Assembly (NCBI RefSeq): GCF_001077535.1
Contig: NZ_CP011968.1
Coordinates: forward strand, 372,001 to 436,000
From: Clostridioides difficile ATCC 9689 = DSM 1296
GTDB lineage: Bacteria; Bacillota; Clostridia; Peptostreptococcales; Peptostreptococcaceae
DNA length: 64,000 nt
Direction of reading: 5' to 3'
Positions 1 to 8,854 of this stretch are shown here, one piece after another. The translations under genes and the position numbers were made by a program. The notes under the pieces are model-generated. The model had not been told where the DNA came from. It was given only the letters and a program-made list of their open reading frames with translations, and did not search any database. Positions within the stretch are counted from its first letter, which is position 1, and the number at the start of each line of letters is the position of its first letter.

Positions 1-1
1 T

Positions 2-541
2 AAAAATTTGGGTGCATTTGGAGATGCAGGAGCTATAGTAACTAGTAATGAGGAAATAGCTGATAAAGTGAAAATTCTTAGAAACTATGGCTCAGAAAAG
101 CGATATTATAATAAATTTGTCGGATATAATTCAAGATTGGACGAAATTCAGGCAGGTTTATTAAGAGTAAAACTTAAATATCTAAATGAAATTGAAATTG
201 AAAAATCAAAAATCGTAGATAGATATCTTAATGAAATTAATAATCCCAAAGTCATACTTCCAAAGATAGAAAATAATTGTACTCATGTATGGCATTTATT
301 TGTTTTACAAGTTGAAAAACGAGATACATTTATGGAATACTTAAAGAAAAATGGTATAGAGTCTATAATACATTATCCGATACCACCACATCTATCTGAA
401 GCATATGCTTATTTGGGATATAAAAAGGGGAGTTTTAATATAGCTGAGAACTATTCAGATAAAGTTGTTAGTATACCTTTATTTATCGGTATGGAAGATG
501 AAGAAGTTAGTTATATAATTAAAATTATAAATGAATATTAA
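2..541 (+). CDS. DegT/DnrJ/EryC1-family sugar aminotransferase, C-terminal part
   Basis: Only the C-terminal 179 residues are present; the reading frame is open to the left edge, so the gene starts outside the window. The first visible residues, [10 protein letters not shown], match the PLP-lysine motif of DegT/DnrJ/EryC1 aminotransferases, which makes the Lys at bases 2-4 the likely Schiff-base lysine. The following [11 protein letters not shown] and [10 protein letters not shown] stretches also fit this family. Such enzymes aminate nucleotide-linked keto-sugars. Its place just before the flagellar operon suggests flagellin glycan synthesis, because glycosylation genes sit here in C. difficile. 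The TTG at 8 is not a real start. The exact sugar is unknown. Confidence 0.85.
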   Translation, partial: KNLGAFGDAGAIVTSNEEIADKVKILRNYGSEKRYYNKFVGYNSRLDEIQAGLLRVKLKYLNEIEIEKSKIVDRYLNEINNPKVILPKIENNCTHVWHLFVLQVEKRDTFMEYLKKNGIESIIHYPIPPHLSEAYAYLGYKKGSFNIAENYSDKVVSIPLFIGMEDEEVSYIIKIINEY

Positions 542-813
542 ACTACTCATAATAATATCAAAAATAAATTTTTTATATATCATTTATTTAAGTTTCGTTA
601 ATTGACATTTTTAAATATTGATATATTGTACAAATAAAATTGAAATATATGGAAAAATATAGAATTAAGATGAGATTTGTCTTATATTTTTATAAATTAA
701 AAATATTTTCAAAGAGTTTATTATAAAATTCTAGAGTATAGTGTTTATAATATTTGTAATTATTGGTAACTAAATATAAAATATAAAATATTTGATTATA
801 AACAAAAAAGATA
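542..813. other. AT-rich intergenic region, no gene seen
   Basis: About 270 bases between the aminotransferase and the flagellar promoter. I see no convincing ORF, RNA gene or strong terminator; it is very AT-rich. Confidence 0.6.
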
Positions 814-842
814 TTTAAAAAATTTGTTATTTATTGTATACT
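814..842 (+). promoter_or_regulatory. Candidate sigma-A promoter of the flagellar operon
   Basis: TATACT at 837-842 is a good -10 box, with a weak TTTAAA at 814-819 as -35 (17-base spacer). Transcription would start near 849, just before the c-di-GMP aptamer, giving a leader of about 500 bases before flgB. Inferred from position and consensus. Confidence 0.5.
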
Positions 843-856
843 TAAGTTAAAACTAA

Positions 857-940
857 ATAGGCAAATCTAGAGAAATCTAGTGACGCAAAGCTATAGGGAC
901 TAAGGTTTATATACATGAACTATGTCAGCCAGTTGCCAAA
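857..940 (+). promoter_or_regulatory. Cyclic-di-GMP class I riboswitch (GEMM-I)
   Basis: The segment shows the GEMM-I layout. A closing helix pairs GGCAA (860-864) with TTGCC (933-937), a first arm carries GTGACGCAAAGC, and a second arm ends with TGTCAGCCAGTTGCC. A terminator hairpin follows about 45 bases later. In C. difficile this aptamer is known to stop transcription of the flagellar operon when c-di-GMP is high, so motility falls as c-di-GMP rises. Confidence 0.93.
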
Positions 941-980
941 AAGAGTCCTAGGTGTATTGTATACCTAAGAAAAGTCTAGA

Positions 981-1009
981 ATGACTGCCTTTTTGGCAGT
1001 CATTTTGTT
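981..1009 (+). terminator. Riboswitch expression-platform terminator
   Basis: A perfect 9-bp stem ATGACTGCC / GGCAGTCAT (981-989 with 995-1003) with a T5 loop, followed by a T-rich tail. It lies downstream of the c-di-GMP aptamer and is the likely premature terminator. A small competing hairpin (AGGTGTA / TATACCT, about 950-966) lies between the two. Confidence 0.88.
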
Positions 1010-1099
1010 ATGAAAAAATCACTTTATTTCAGTAGAAAATACCTATAATTAACATACTTTACCAAATTATAACATAAAATAAAGAAAAATTATCTTAAA

Positions 1100-1313
1100 A
1101 AGTTACTATTTTACAAAAAATGACTTCTTTATTCGATTAAATAATCGCATTTCCATTACATATTACAATAATGTTTATCATTTTCATGGACTTCATTGAA
1201 AATAATATTAGTTTTCTATGAGTCCATGAAAATGATACATTATTGTATTAATGTAATGGAAATGCGATTAATTTAAATGAATAAAGAAGTCATTTTTTGT
1301 AATATAGCAACTT
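1100..1313. repeat. Flagellar switch: invertible element with imperfect inverted repeats
   Basis: The outer 21-bp arms, 1100-1120 and 1293-1313, are inverted repeats differing at two positions. Similarity continues inward almost to the centre (about 1195-1215), so the whole 214 bases form a near-palindrome with arms of roughly 95 bases. Position in the leader of flgB, after the c-di-GMP riboswitch, matches the known C. difficile flagellar switch that site-specific recombination inverts to turn flagella and toxin expression on or off. The orientation present here cannot be assigned ON or OFF from sequence alone. Confidence 0.87.
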
Positions 1314-1367
1314 CATTTTTTTATTAATAAGCAAAATAAATAAAATATATTTTGAGGAGGAGTGAGT

Positions 1368-1685
1368 GTGAATACATATGACATTATAAAAATGGGATTA
1401 GATGCAACTAATTTAAGAAGTCAGACAATAGCAAATAATATAGCAAATATAAATACTGAAGGATATAAGAGACATTATGTAACTTTTGAAGAAACATTAA
1501 ATGATGCTATGCCCAAAATAGAAGAAAAAACAGATAATTCTAAAGGATTAAGAGTGGATGGCAATAATGTAGATATAGAAGAAGAAAAAGTAAACCAAGC
1601 AATGACAACATTACAATATAATGCTTTGATAAGTTTTGCAAATGGAAAAATAGCAATGACTAAATCAATAATAAGTGGGAGGTAA
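1368..1685 (+). CDS. flgB: Flagellar basal-body rod protein FlgB
   Basis: FlgB is a proximal rod subunit in the periplasm-equivalent space between the MS ring and the hook. The N-terminal region LRSQTIANNIANINTEGYKR is the classic rod/hook signature. The GTG at 1368 is preferred over the GTG at 1362, because GAGGAGG (1354-1360) is 7 bases from the former but only 1 from the latter. This gives about 105 residues, slightly short for the family. It is the first gene of the flagellar operon, with flgC 7 bases downstream, and is controlled by the upstream riboswitch and inversion switch. Confidence 0.95.
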   Translation: MNTYDIIKMGLDATNLRSQTIANNIANINTEGYKRHYVTFEETLNDAMPKIEEKTDNSKGLRVDGNNVDIEEEKVNQAMTTLQYNALISFANGKIAMTKSIISGR

Positions 1686-1692
1686 TTAAAAG

Positions 1693-2097
1693 GTGAGTGT
1701 GTTCAGTGGAATGAGAATATCTGCTAGTGGATTAACAGCAGAAAGCTTGAAAATGGATATCATATCGTCCAATGTAGCTAATATAAATGCCACAAGAGGT
1801 CCAAATGGAGAAGCATATAGGAGAAAAGTTGTTTCATTTGAAGAAAACTATGATAATAAATTAGGTATGCTAGGAGTAAAAGTTACATCTGTTGAAGATG
1901 ATAAATCACCTCTTAAAAAAGTATATGACCCATCTCATCCAGATGCAAAGCCAAATGGATATGTAGAATATCCAAATGTAAATATATTGGTAGAAATGAC
2001 AGATTTAATAACAGCTTCACGAGCATATGATTCTAACGTAGATACATTGAATGCTCAGAAGTCTATGATATCAAAAGCTTTGGAAATAGGAAAGTAG
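1693..2097 (+). CDS. flgC: Flagellar basal-body rod protein FlgC
   Basis: FlgC is a proximal rod subunit. The 134-residue length fits. The N-terminus MSVFSGMRISASGLTAESL followed by MDIISSNVANINAT is typical, as is the C-terminal MTDLITASRAYDSNVDTLN coiled-coil segment. It starts with GTG, 10 bases after GGAGG (1678-1682). It lies between flgB and fliE, the usual order. Confidence 0.96.
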   Translation: MSVFSGMRISASGLTAESLKMDIISSNVANINATRGPNGEAYRRKVVSFEENYDNKLGMLGVKVTSVEDDKSPLKKVYDPSHPDAKPNGYVEYPNVNILVEMTDLITASRAYDSNVDTLNAQKSMISKALEIGK

Positions 2098-2106
2098 GGA
2101 TAAATT

Positions 2107-2421
2107 ATGCCAATTACACAAATTAACAATTTAATGCAAGGTGCAAAGTTAGATAATTTGATTGGAGAAACAAAACCATTAACTCTTAATAAAGAAGAAA
2201 AAAAGAATTTTGAAGATGTAATAATAGATACTATAGATAAAGTTAATTTTCAACAAGTGACAGCAGATGATATGAAAGAAAAATTTATAAAAGGCGAAGA
2301 TGTTTCTATGCATGAAGTTATGTTAATAGGTCAAGAAGCACAGCTATCTATGCAATATTTAATAGAAGTTAGAAATAAGATTCATGATGCATATCAAGAA
2401 ATGAATAAGGTACAAATTTAG
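2107..2421 (+). CDS. fliE: Flagellar hook-basal body protein FliE
   Basis: FliE (104 residues) joins the MS ring (FliF) to the rod. The C-terminal half has the family pattern: VSMHEVMLIGQEAQLSMQYL, then a run ending in ...RNKIHDAYQEMNKVQI. It starts with ATG 9 bases after flgC, and fliF follows 24 bases later. Confidence 0.94.
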   Translation: MPITQINNLMQGAKLDNLIGETKPLTLNKEEKKNFEDVIIDTIDKVNFQQVTADDMKEKFIKGEDVSMHEVMLIGQEAQLSMQYLIEVRNKIHDAYQEMNKVQI

Positions 2422-2445
2422 CCTTTTGAACAGGAGTAATAATCA

Positions 2446-3996
2446 ATGATAGCCAGTTTTAAAAATAAGATTAAAGAGCAAGTTGCTAAATCTAGGACAA
2501 AGATAAGTTCTCTAAAAAAGGGAACTAAAATAGCATTAGGTATAGGGGTTATTGCTATATGTTTAGCGCTAGTATTTACAGCAATATCTGCGAGCAAAAA
2601 TAAGTATGCAGTCTTATTTTCAGAACTAGATGTTCAAGATGCTGCAGATATATCAGCAGAATTAGAGTCTAAAAAGATAGATACTAAGGTAAAGGGAAGT
2701 ACGATTTATGTACCTAGAACAGAAGTTGATAAGTTAAGGCTGGAGTTAGCACCAAGTCTTACAAGTGGTTCTAAAGGATTTGCACTAATGGATGATAGTT
2801 CATCAATAGGACTTACTGATGAAGAGTTTCAGATTAAGAAGCAAAGAATGATACAAGGTGAAATAGAAAAAACAATAAAGAGTTTTCCACAAGTGGAAGA
2901 CACTAGAGTACATATAACATTTGGAGAGTCATCAGTATTTGAGAAGGAGGCTGTTCCAGGGAGTGCAGCAGTTTATTTGATGCTAAAACCAGGGACGACT
3001 TTAGAAAAAAACCAAATAAAGTCTGTTATGGCACTTATATCAGGAAGCGTTACAAATATACCAGAGAAAAATGTTCAGGTTATTGATAACAAAATGAATT
3101 TATTATCTGAAGGTATTTTGGAGGATGAAAATGTTAATGAAAATAATCAACCAATAAATAGTGGCATTAGTGTTGATAAAAATAAGGCATCTGAACAAGC
3201 ATTGAATAAACAACTAGAAAAGTCTATTTTAGAAATACTAGAACCAATATTTGGTAAGGGAAAGGTGAAAGCTACAGTAAATGCTGATTTAAGTTTTGAT
3301 ACAGCTGAAAAAACTGAGATAAAAATTGACCCTGATAAAGTTGCAATAAAAGAGACAAGGTCGAAAAATTCATCTAAATCTGCTACAAATAATGTTCAAG
3401 GTGTAGATGCTAACATGAATAACCAAGGAAATAACAATGGTACTAATACAGAAGATAGTTTAGATGAGAGTTTTGAGTATGAAACAGGTAAGATTGAAAC
3501 TCATACTATAGTTGCGCCTGGAGAACTTAATAGATTGACAGCTTCTGTTGCAATAGATGGAAAAATAGCTAAAGGTGTTCAAGCTGATGTAGAGGATATT
3601 GTTAATAATGCTATAGGTATGGATGGAGCGAGGGGAGATACTCTTAGCGTTGTTTCAATGGTATTTGACCCAGAAGGTAAGAAAGAGGCTAAACAAGAGC
3701 TGGAAGAGATTAAAAAAGAAGGATTTAAAAAGAACATAATAAAAGCAGTTATTGGAGTAGTGGCAGTAGTAGCAATTGGAGCTATTGGATACTTGATATA
3801 TAAGAAAAGAAGTGAACGAGAAGATATGGATTATGAAGATGAAGATTATATTTCTAAATCTGATTCTGTTGATAGAAAAGATAATCCTCTATTAGGAGAT
3901 GACCCAGAACTGACATTAGAGGAAGCTGTTAAAATGTATGCAGAAGAAAAGCCAGACCAAGTAACAGAGATAATAAAAACTTGGTTAAATGAGTAA
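2446..3996 (+). CDS. fliF: Flagellar MS-ring protein FliF
   Basis: FliF (516 residues) forms the membrane MS ring on which the motor and export gate are built. A first membrane segment lies at about residues 29-49 and a second at about 428-450. Between them are the YscJ/FliF ring-building domains (conserved region about 52-220) and a low-complexity Asn-rich linker near 310-335. The acidic cytoplasmic tail (about 455-516, with LTLEEAVKMYAEEKPDQV) is the FliG-binding end. fliG follows 12 bases later. Confidence 0.97.
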   Translation: MIASFKNKIKEQVAKSRTKISSLKKGTKIALGIGVIAICLALVFTAISASKNKYAVLFSELDVQDAADISAELESKKIDTKVKGSTIYVPRTEVDKLRLELAPSLTSGSKGFALMDDSSSIGLTDEEFQIKKQRMIQGEIEKTIKSFPQVEDTRVHITFGESSVFEKEAVPGSAAVYLMLKPGTTLEKNQIKSVMALISGSVTNIPEKNVQVIDNKMNLLSEGILEDENVNENNQPINSGISVDKNKASEQALNKQLEKSILEILEPIFGKGKVKATVNADLSFDTAEKTEIKIDPDKVAIKETRSKNSSKSATNNVQGVDANMNNQGNNNGTNTEDSLDESFEYETGKIETHTIVAPGELNRLTASVAIDGKIAKGVQADVEDIVNNAIGMDGARGDTLSVVSMVFDPEGKKEAKQELEEIKKEGFKKNIIKAVIGVVAVVAIGAIGYLIYKKRSEREDMDYEDEDYISKSDSVDRKDNPLLGDDPELTLEEAVKMYAEEKPDQVTEIIKTWLNE

Positions 3997-4008
3997 GGGG
4001 GATAGAAA

Positions 4009-5079
4009 GTGTCCACGGAAATTACAAATGTTAATGCGTTTGACTTAAGTGATATAAATGAGAGTGATAAGAAAGAGAAGATAGAAGGTGAGGGTTTAAA
4101 AAAAGCTGCTGTATTATTAATGACATTAGGACCAAATGTTTCTAGTGATATAATAAAAAGCTTGCCTGATAAACAAGTTCAAAAAATAGGTTTGGAAATT
4201 GCAAATATTTCTTCAATAGCTTCAAAAGAAAGAAGAGAAATCTTAAAAGAGTTTGTAGAAATAAATAGGGCAAAAGATTATGTTATAGAAGGTGGGCTTG
4301 AATATGCAAGAGAGTTGTTAAGCAATGCTTTAGGAAATGCCAAAGCAAACAAATTACTTGAAGGTATATCAATAAATACAAGCACAAAGCCTTTTAAACA
4401 TATTATAAAACTAGATGTAAAGAAAATATTAGAAATACTTAGGAATGAAAGTGCACAAACTATAGCCGTTTTACTTGCACATATGGAGCCAGAAAATGGA
4501 GCAGAAGTTTTATCATACTTAGATTTTGATTTACAAAATGAAGTAGCTATGAGGATAAGCTCAATGGGTTCAATATCTCCAGAAGTAATAAAAGTAATTG
4601 AAAGTTCATTAGAAGATAAATTACACTCAATGAGTGGTGATGATTTTAAGGATTATGGAGGAGTGTCTACCTTAGTTCAAATATTGATTAATTCTGATAG
4701 AAAAACAGAAAAGAATATTTTGGGAACTATTGAAGAACAAGACCCGGATTTAGCAGCTCAAATTAAATCTCATATATTTGTCTTTGAAGATATTGTCAAG
4801 TTAGATGATATAAGTATACAAAAAGTGTTAAAAGAAGTGACTATGAAAGATTTAGTATATGCCTTAAAAGGTGTGGATGATGAGATTTCAGATGCTATAT
4901 ATAGAAATCAATCTTCTAGGGCAGCAGAGGCACTTAGAGAAGAAATGGAAATGGTTGGTGTCATAAAAGTTACACAGGTTGAGGCTGCTCAACAAAAGAT
5001 AGCAAATATAGTAAGAAAACTTGAAAGAGAAGGTGCCATAACTATTGTAAGGAATTTTGGTGGTGACTTTGTTGAATAA
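4009..5079 (+). CDS. fliG: Flagellar motor switch protein FliG
   Basis: FliG (356 residues) sits on the FliF ring and contacts MotA, transmitting torque. Visible regions are an N-terminal FliF-binding domain (LKKAAVLLMTLGPNVSSDII), a middle EHPQT-like segment in altered form (ESAQTIAVLLAHMEPENGAE), and a C-terminal torque domain with charged helices and VTQVEAAQQKIANIVRKLER. It starts with GTG, about 7 bases after GGGGG. The end overlaps the start of fliH by roughly 10-20 bases, which suggests translational coupling. Confidence 0.97.
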   Translation: MSTEITNVNAFDLSDINESDKKEKIEGEGLKKAAVLLMTLGPNVSSDIIKSLPDKQVQKIGLEIANISSIASKERREILKEFVEINRAKDYVIEGGLEYARELLSNALGNAKANKLLEGISINTSTKPFKHIIKLDVKKILEILRNESAQTIAVLLAHMEPENGAEVLSYLDFDLQNEVAMRISSMGSISPEVIKVIESSLEDKLHSMSGDDFKDYGGVSTLVQILINSDRKTEKNILGTIEEQDPDLAAQIKSHIFVFEDIVKLDDISIQKVLKEVTMKDLVYALKGVDDEISDAIYRNQSSRAAEALREEMEMVGVIKVTQVEAAQQKIANIVRKLEREGAITIVRNFGGDFVE

Positions 5080-5803
5080 TAAGATTATTAAAAGTAAAAA
5101 AGCATTATATAAAGGAGTGCTAGATTTAACCATAATAGATAAAGTTAGAGTGGGAGAATCAAATGTAAATAAAGAAAATGATTGTAGATTTAGGGATGAG
5201 GTAATAAAAGAAGCTATAGAATCTGCTGAGATAAAAAAGAATGAGATATTAGAAGAAGCAAAAATGAATGCACAAAATATAGAAAAGCAAGCATATGAAA
5301 AAGGGTATAGTCAAGGTCAAAAAAATGGATATGAAGATGGATATAAAGAGTCATATAATGAATATACCCAAAAAGCTAAAGATGAAGCAGATTTTATAAA
5401 AAATCAGGCAGACTTAATACTATTACAAGCTAATGAGAAGATGACTGAGTACATAAAAGAAAAAAATAAAGAGATTGTAAGACTTGCTATTAATATGGCT
5501 AGTTCTGTTCTAAAAAAGCATTTCGAAGATGAAGAATCTATGAGTGATTTGTTAAAGCAAATTATTCAAGATTATGAAGGAAGTAGTTCATTTATAGTAA
5601 GATGTAATTCTTTCTATAAAGATAATATAGAGAAAGAGTTTGAATTATTCAAAGAAGAAACATCACTAAAATCAAGTGTATTTGTTATTGCAGATGATAG
5701 TATAGATAAAGGCAATGCTATCATCCAAAAGGAAAATGGAAGAATAATAGTTGGTATCGATTGTGCTATGGAAAAACTAAAAGAAGAATTGCTTGGTGAA
5801 TAA
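5060..5803 (+). CDS. fliH: Flagellar export ATPase regulator FliH
   Basis: FliH binds and restrains the FliI ATPase and links it to the motor ring. The protein (about 247 residues) has a charged coiled-coil middle (residues about 50-130, with the G-rich heptads KGYSQGQKNGYEDGYKESY) and a C-terminal globular domain, as in FliH/YscL proteins. The start is uncertain: TTG 5057, GTG 5060, GTG 5063 and TTG 5069/5072 are all in frame. I chose GTG 5060 because AAGGA at 5049-5053 is 6 bases away. All choices overlap the end of fliG. Confidence 0.88.
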   Translation: MVTLLNNKIIKSKKALYKGVLDLTIIDKVRVGESNVNKENDCRFRDEVIKEAIESAEIKKNEILEEAKMNAQNIEKQAYEKGYSQGQKNGYEDGYKESYNEYTQKAKDEADFIKNQADLILLQANEKMTEYIKEKNKEIVRLAINMASSVLKKHFEDEESMSDLLKQIIQDYEGSSSFIVRCNSFYKDNIEKEFELFKEETSLKSSVFVIADDSIDKGNAIIQKENGRIIVGIDCAMEKLKEELLGE

Positions 5804-5806
5804 AGT

Positions 5807-7126
5807 ATGTATAAAACTGATATATCTATAGATTTTGACAAAATAAATAAGAAAATAGAAAATTTAGAACTCACTATATCAGAAGGTAGAGTCAAAAAGA
5901 TAATAGGACTTACTGTAGAAGTTGAAGGAATAAAAGCTTTTGTTGGAGAGTTATGTGTTATATACAATCAAGTCAATAAACCAGTGAATTGTGAAGTAGT
6001 GGGTTTTAAAGATAAAGAAGTCATATTAATGGCGTTGGGAGAGTTAACATTGATAGCTCCTGGTTGTAAAGTTATTTCTAAGGGGATACCTTTAAGTGTT
6101 ATGTGTAGCGATAATTTACTAGGCAAAGTACTTGATGGTCTTGGAAATCCTATAGATAACTCAGATGCTGTTTTAGGAGATAGATACAACTTGAACAATG
6201 AACCTCCTGATCCAATGAAGAGAAAAAAGATACGAAATATAATGGAAACAGGTGTAAGAGCAATAGATGCATTTACTACTTGTGGTGAAGGACAGAGAAT
6301 AGGGATATTTGCAGGAAGTGGAGTAGGTAAAAGTACGACTCTAGGTATGATTGCTAGGAATGCAAAAGCAGATGTAAATGTAATTGCCCTTATTGGAGAA
6401 AGAGGAAGAGAAGTATTAGATTTTATTGATAAAGATTTAGGTGAAGAGGGAATGAAAAAATCTGTTGTTGTATATGCAACATCAGATAAAGCTCCTTTGG
6501 TTAGGCTAAAAGGTGCTCTTACTGCTACTGCAATAGCAGAGTATTTTAGAGACCAGGGCAAAAAAGTAATACTTATGATGGACTCGGTAACTAGATTTGC
6601 TATGGCACAAAGAGAAGTTGGTGTAGCAATAGGAGAGCCACCAGCTCAAAAAGGATATACACCATCTGTGTTTGCTATTTTACCAAAACTTATGGAGAGA
6701 ACAGGGACATCAGATAAAGGTTCTATAACTGCATTTTATACAGTATTAGTTGATGGAGATGACTTTAATGAGCCAATAGCAGATACAACAAGAGGGATAC
6801 TTGATGGTCATATAGTTTTATCTAGAGACTTGGCAAATAAGAATCATTATCCTTCTATAGATGTATTGAACAGTTTAAGCAGACTTATGAATGAGATTGC
6901 TTCAAAAGAAGACATAAAAATAGCATCTTTTGCGAGAGATATGCTTGCTGAGTATAGAGAAGCAGAAGATTTGATAAATATAGGTGCATATGCTTCAGGT
7001 ACAAACAAAAAAATAGATGAAGCAATCTACTATCATGAGCATATTATTAATTTTTTAAAACAAGGAATAAATGAAAAGAGCTCTTTTAATGAAACTATAA
7101 GTAGTTTAAGAGGAATCTTTGAATAA
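5807..7126 (+). CDS. fliI: Flagellum-specific ATPase FliI
   Basis: FliI is the cytoplasmic ATPase of the flagellar type III export apparatus, related to the F1-ATPase beta subunit. The Walker A motif GIFAGSGVGKST is at about residues 166-177; IALIGERGREV and a Walker B-type LMMDSVTRFAMAQREVG follow. Length 439 is standard. Three bases separate it from fliH, and fliJ follows, giving the usual H-I-J order. Confidence 0.98.
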   Translation: MYKTDISIDFDKINKKIENLELTISEGRVKKIIGLTVEVEGIKAFVGELCVIYNQVNKPVNCEVVGFKDKEVILMALGELTLIAPGCKVISKGIPLSVMCSDNLLGKVLDGLGNPIDNSDAVLGDRYNLNNEPPDPMKRKKIRNIMETGVRAIDAFTTCGEGQRIGIFAGSGVGKSTTLGMIARNAKADVNVIALIGERGREVLDFIDKDLGEEGMKKSVVVYATSDKAPLVRLKGALTATAIAEYFRDQGKKVILMMDSVTRFAMAQREVGVAIGEPPAQKGYTPSVFAILPKLMERTGTSDKGSITAFYTVLVDGDDFNEPIADTTRGILDGHIVLSRDLANKNHYPSIDVLNSLSRLMNEIASKEDIKIASFARDMLAEYREAEDLINIGAYASGTNKKIDEAIYYHEHIINFLKQGINEKSSFNETISSLRGIFE

Positions 7127-7157
7127 ACAATTTAAAAAAATATTTGAATAGGTTGTG

Positions 7158-7604
7158 ATGGAATTGGATAAAAATTTTAAGTTTAGATTACAGAAAGTTT
7201 TAGACTTAAAAATAAAAGATGAAGAAGAGATAAAAATGGAATTTGCTAAGATTCAACAAAAAAAAATAGATATAGAAACTAATTTAGAAAACTTAGAAAG
7301 TAATTACAGCAAATATTCTATAGGTAAAAATAATGATAGTGTTCAAAATCAAAAAATAACTATTAACTATTTGCTAGCTTTAAACAACTCTATAATGGAT
7401 TTATCAGAAAAACTGGATAAGTCGACAAATGAACTTGAAAAAGCTAGAAAACAGCTTATAAGCAAACAGATAGAGAGAAAGTCATTAGAAAAATTAAAAG
7501 AAAAAAAATATGGACAGTATTATAAAGAAGAACAGTTAAAAGAACAAAGCACTAATGATGAGTTTGCAAGCATGAGTTATTTGAGAAATAGACAAGTTCT
7601 ATAA
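7158..7604 (+). CDS. fliJ: Flagellar export chaperone FliJ
   Basis: A 148-residue, highly charged protein predicted to be almost entirely coiled coil, beginning FKFRLQKVLDLKIKDEEE, the FliJ pattern. FliJ escorts export chaperones and activates the FliI/FlhA export engine. An in-frame GTG lies 3 bases upstream (7155). The ribosome binding site is weak, so the exact start is uncertain. Assignment rests on the N-terminal pattern and its position after fliI. Confidence 0.88.
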   Translation: MELDKNFKFRLQKVLDLKIKDEEEIKMEFAKIQQKKIDIETNLENLESNYSKYSIGKNNDSVQNQKITINYLLALNNSIMDLSEKLDKSTNELEKARKQLISKQIERKSLEKLKEKKYGQYYKEEQLKEQSTNDEFASMSYLRNRQVL

Positions 7605-7631
7605 AATAGTAGGAAGTGAGGATATTATTGT

Positions 7632-8837
7632 ATGAAGATACAAGCAGATTCTTATAATATTATTAAAGATATTGGGAATAGAAAAAACTCATCTAAGAAT
7701 AAAAATATAAAAAATGATAAATTTGAAGATAATCTATATAAGACAACAGACCATAAAAAGGTTAAAGATAGAAGAGAAACAAGTAAGCAAAATGTTAGCT
7801 CAGATAGACCGGAAAATAGTGATAATGAGTGTCATTTAGATGAAGATAAAAGTAATCACTTAGAAGATGAAAATACATATGAAAAAGATTGTAGTAATAA
7901 TAATGAAGCTTTGCAGCAATTACTGAATCTTTTAAAAGAGAATTATAAAAAAGATAAAGATATAAACACTATATTGAATAATATAAAAAAACTAAGTATA
8001 TCAGATGAATTAAAACAAGAACTTAAGCTTAATAAAAATATATTAAATAAGATTGCAAATCAAAATTCAGAGCTAAATAAAGCTAATATAAATAACTCTA
8101 ATGATATAGAAAATTTAGACATAGTTAAATTAAGAGAACTTTTGGAGGATAATGCTAATAAAGATATTGAAGTAATTACTAAAACTACAGAAAATGATAC
8201 TAAAAATATAGATTTGTATAGTTTTGATAGCAATAGAATGGATAATCTTAACTCAAATAAACAGAAAGATGATAGCTCTGATATTTTGGAAAAACTAGCA
8301 GGGGTAAATGGAAATAAGAGTGGGAATTTTGGACAAGTAATAAATAAAAATGTTGATATGAATAAAATTAAAAATGATAATGTCAATTTAAAACAGATAG
8401 AATCAAATGTAATGGATGACTCTATAAAAGCTATTAAGCATATGAAAACAAATGATATACAAGAATTGACAATTAAATTAAGACCAAAAGAATTAGGAGA
8501 TATGAATATACAATTGTTAAAAGATGGTGAAAGTATGAGAGCTGTTGTGACTGTTTTCAATAAAGATGTCTTTGACTCTATAAATAAAAACATAGCAGAT
8601 TTAAAGCAACATCTTGAACTTACTAATGTAAATATAAAAGATGTATCAGTGCAAATGCACAGCGATAATACAAATACATCTGATACCTTTGATAAAGCAT
8701 TTGAACAACAGAATAGACAAAATAACCAAGAAAACATGAGTAAGAAGAATACAAATGATAAGCATAATAATGTAGTCATAGAAGATGACATTAAAGAAAA
8801 TACTATTGATGATGATAGAGTAGATTTACTAGCTTAG
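7632..8837 (+). CDS. fliK: Flagellar hook-length control protein FliK
   Basis: FliK measures the hook and switches export specificity through FlhB. The first ~260 residues are low-complexity, rich in Asn, Asp and Lys, and poorly conserved. The C-terminal region has the FliK core: IQELTIKLRPKELGDMNIQL followed by RAVVTVFNKDV and a helix ending VSVQMHS. Length is 401. The ribosome binding site AGTGAGG precedes the ATG. It sits between fliJ and flgD as expected. Confidence 0.9.
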   Translation: MKIQADSYNIIKDIGNRKNSSKNKNIKNDKFEDNLYKTTDHKKVKDRRETSKQNVSSDRPENSDNECHLDEDKSNHLEDENTYEKDCSNNNEALQQLLNLLKENYKKDKDINTILNNIKKLSISDELKQELKLNKNILNKIANQNSELNKANINNSNDIENLDIVKLRELLEDNANKDIEVITKTTENDTKNIDLYSFDSNRMDNLNSNKQKDDSSDILEKLAGVNGNKSGNFGQVINKNVDMNKIKNDNVNLKQIESNVMDDSIKAIKHMKTNDIQELTIKLRPKELGDMNIQLLKDGESMRAVVTVFNKDVFDSINKNIADLKQHLELTNVNIKDVSVQMHSDNTNTSDTFDKAFEQQNRQNNQENMSKKNTNDKHNNVVIEDDIKENTIDDDRVDLLA

Positions 8838-8854
8838 TAAGGGGGAAGTATTGC

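Noticed and set aside
5968-6561. Minus-strand ORF opposite fliI
   Set aside because: Antisense shadow; fliI is certain in this stretch.
8060-8791. Long minus-strand ORF opposite fliK (243 codons)
   Set aside because: It is the shadow of low-complexity fliK codons; Ser/Phe/Leu-rich, no domain and no ribosome binding site.
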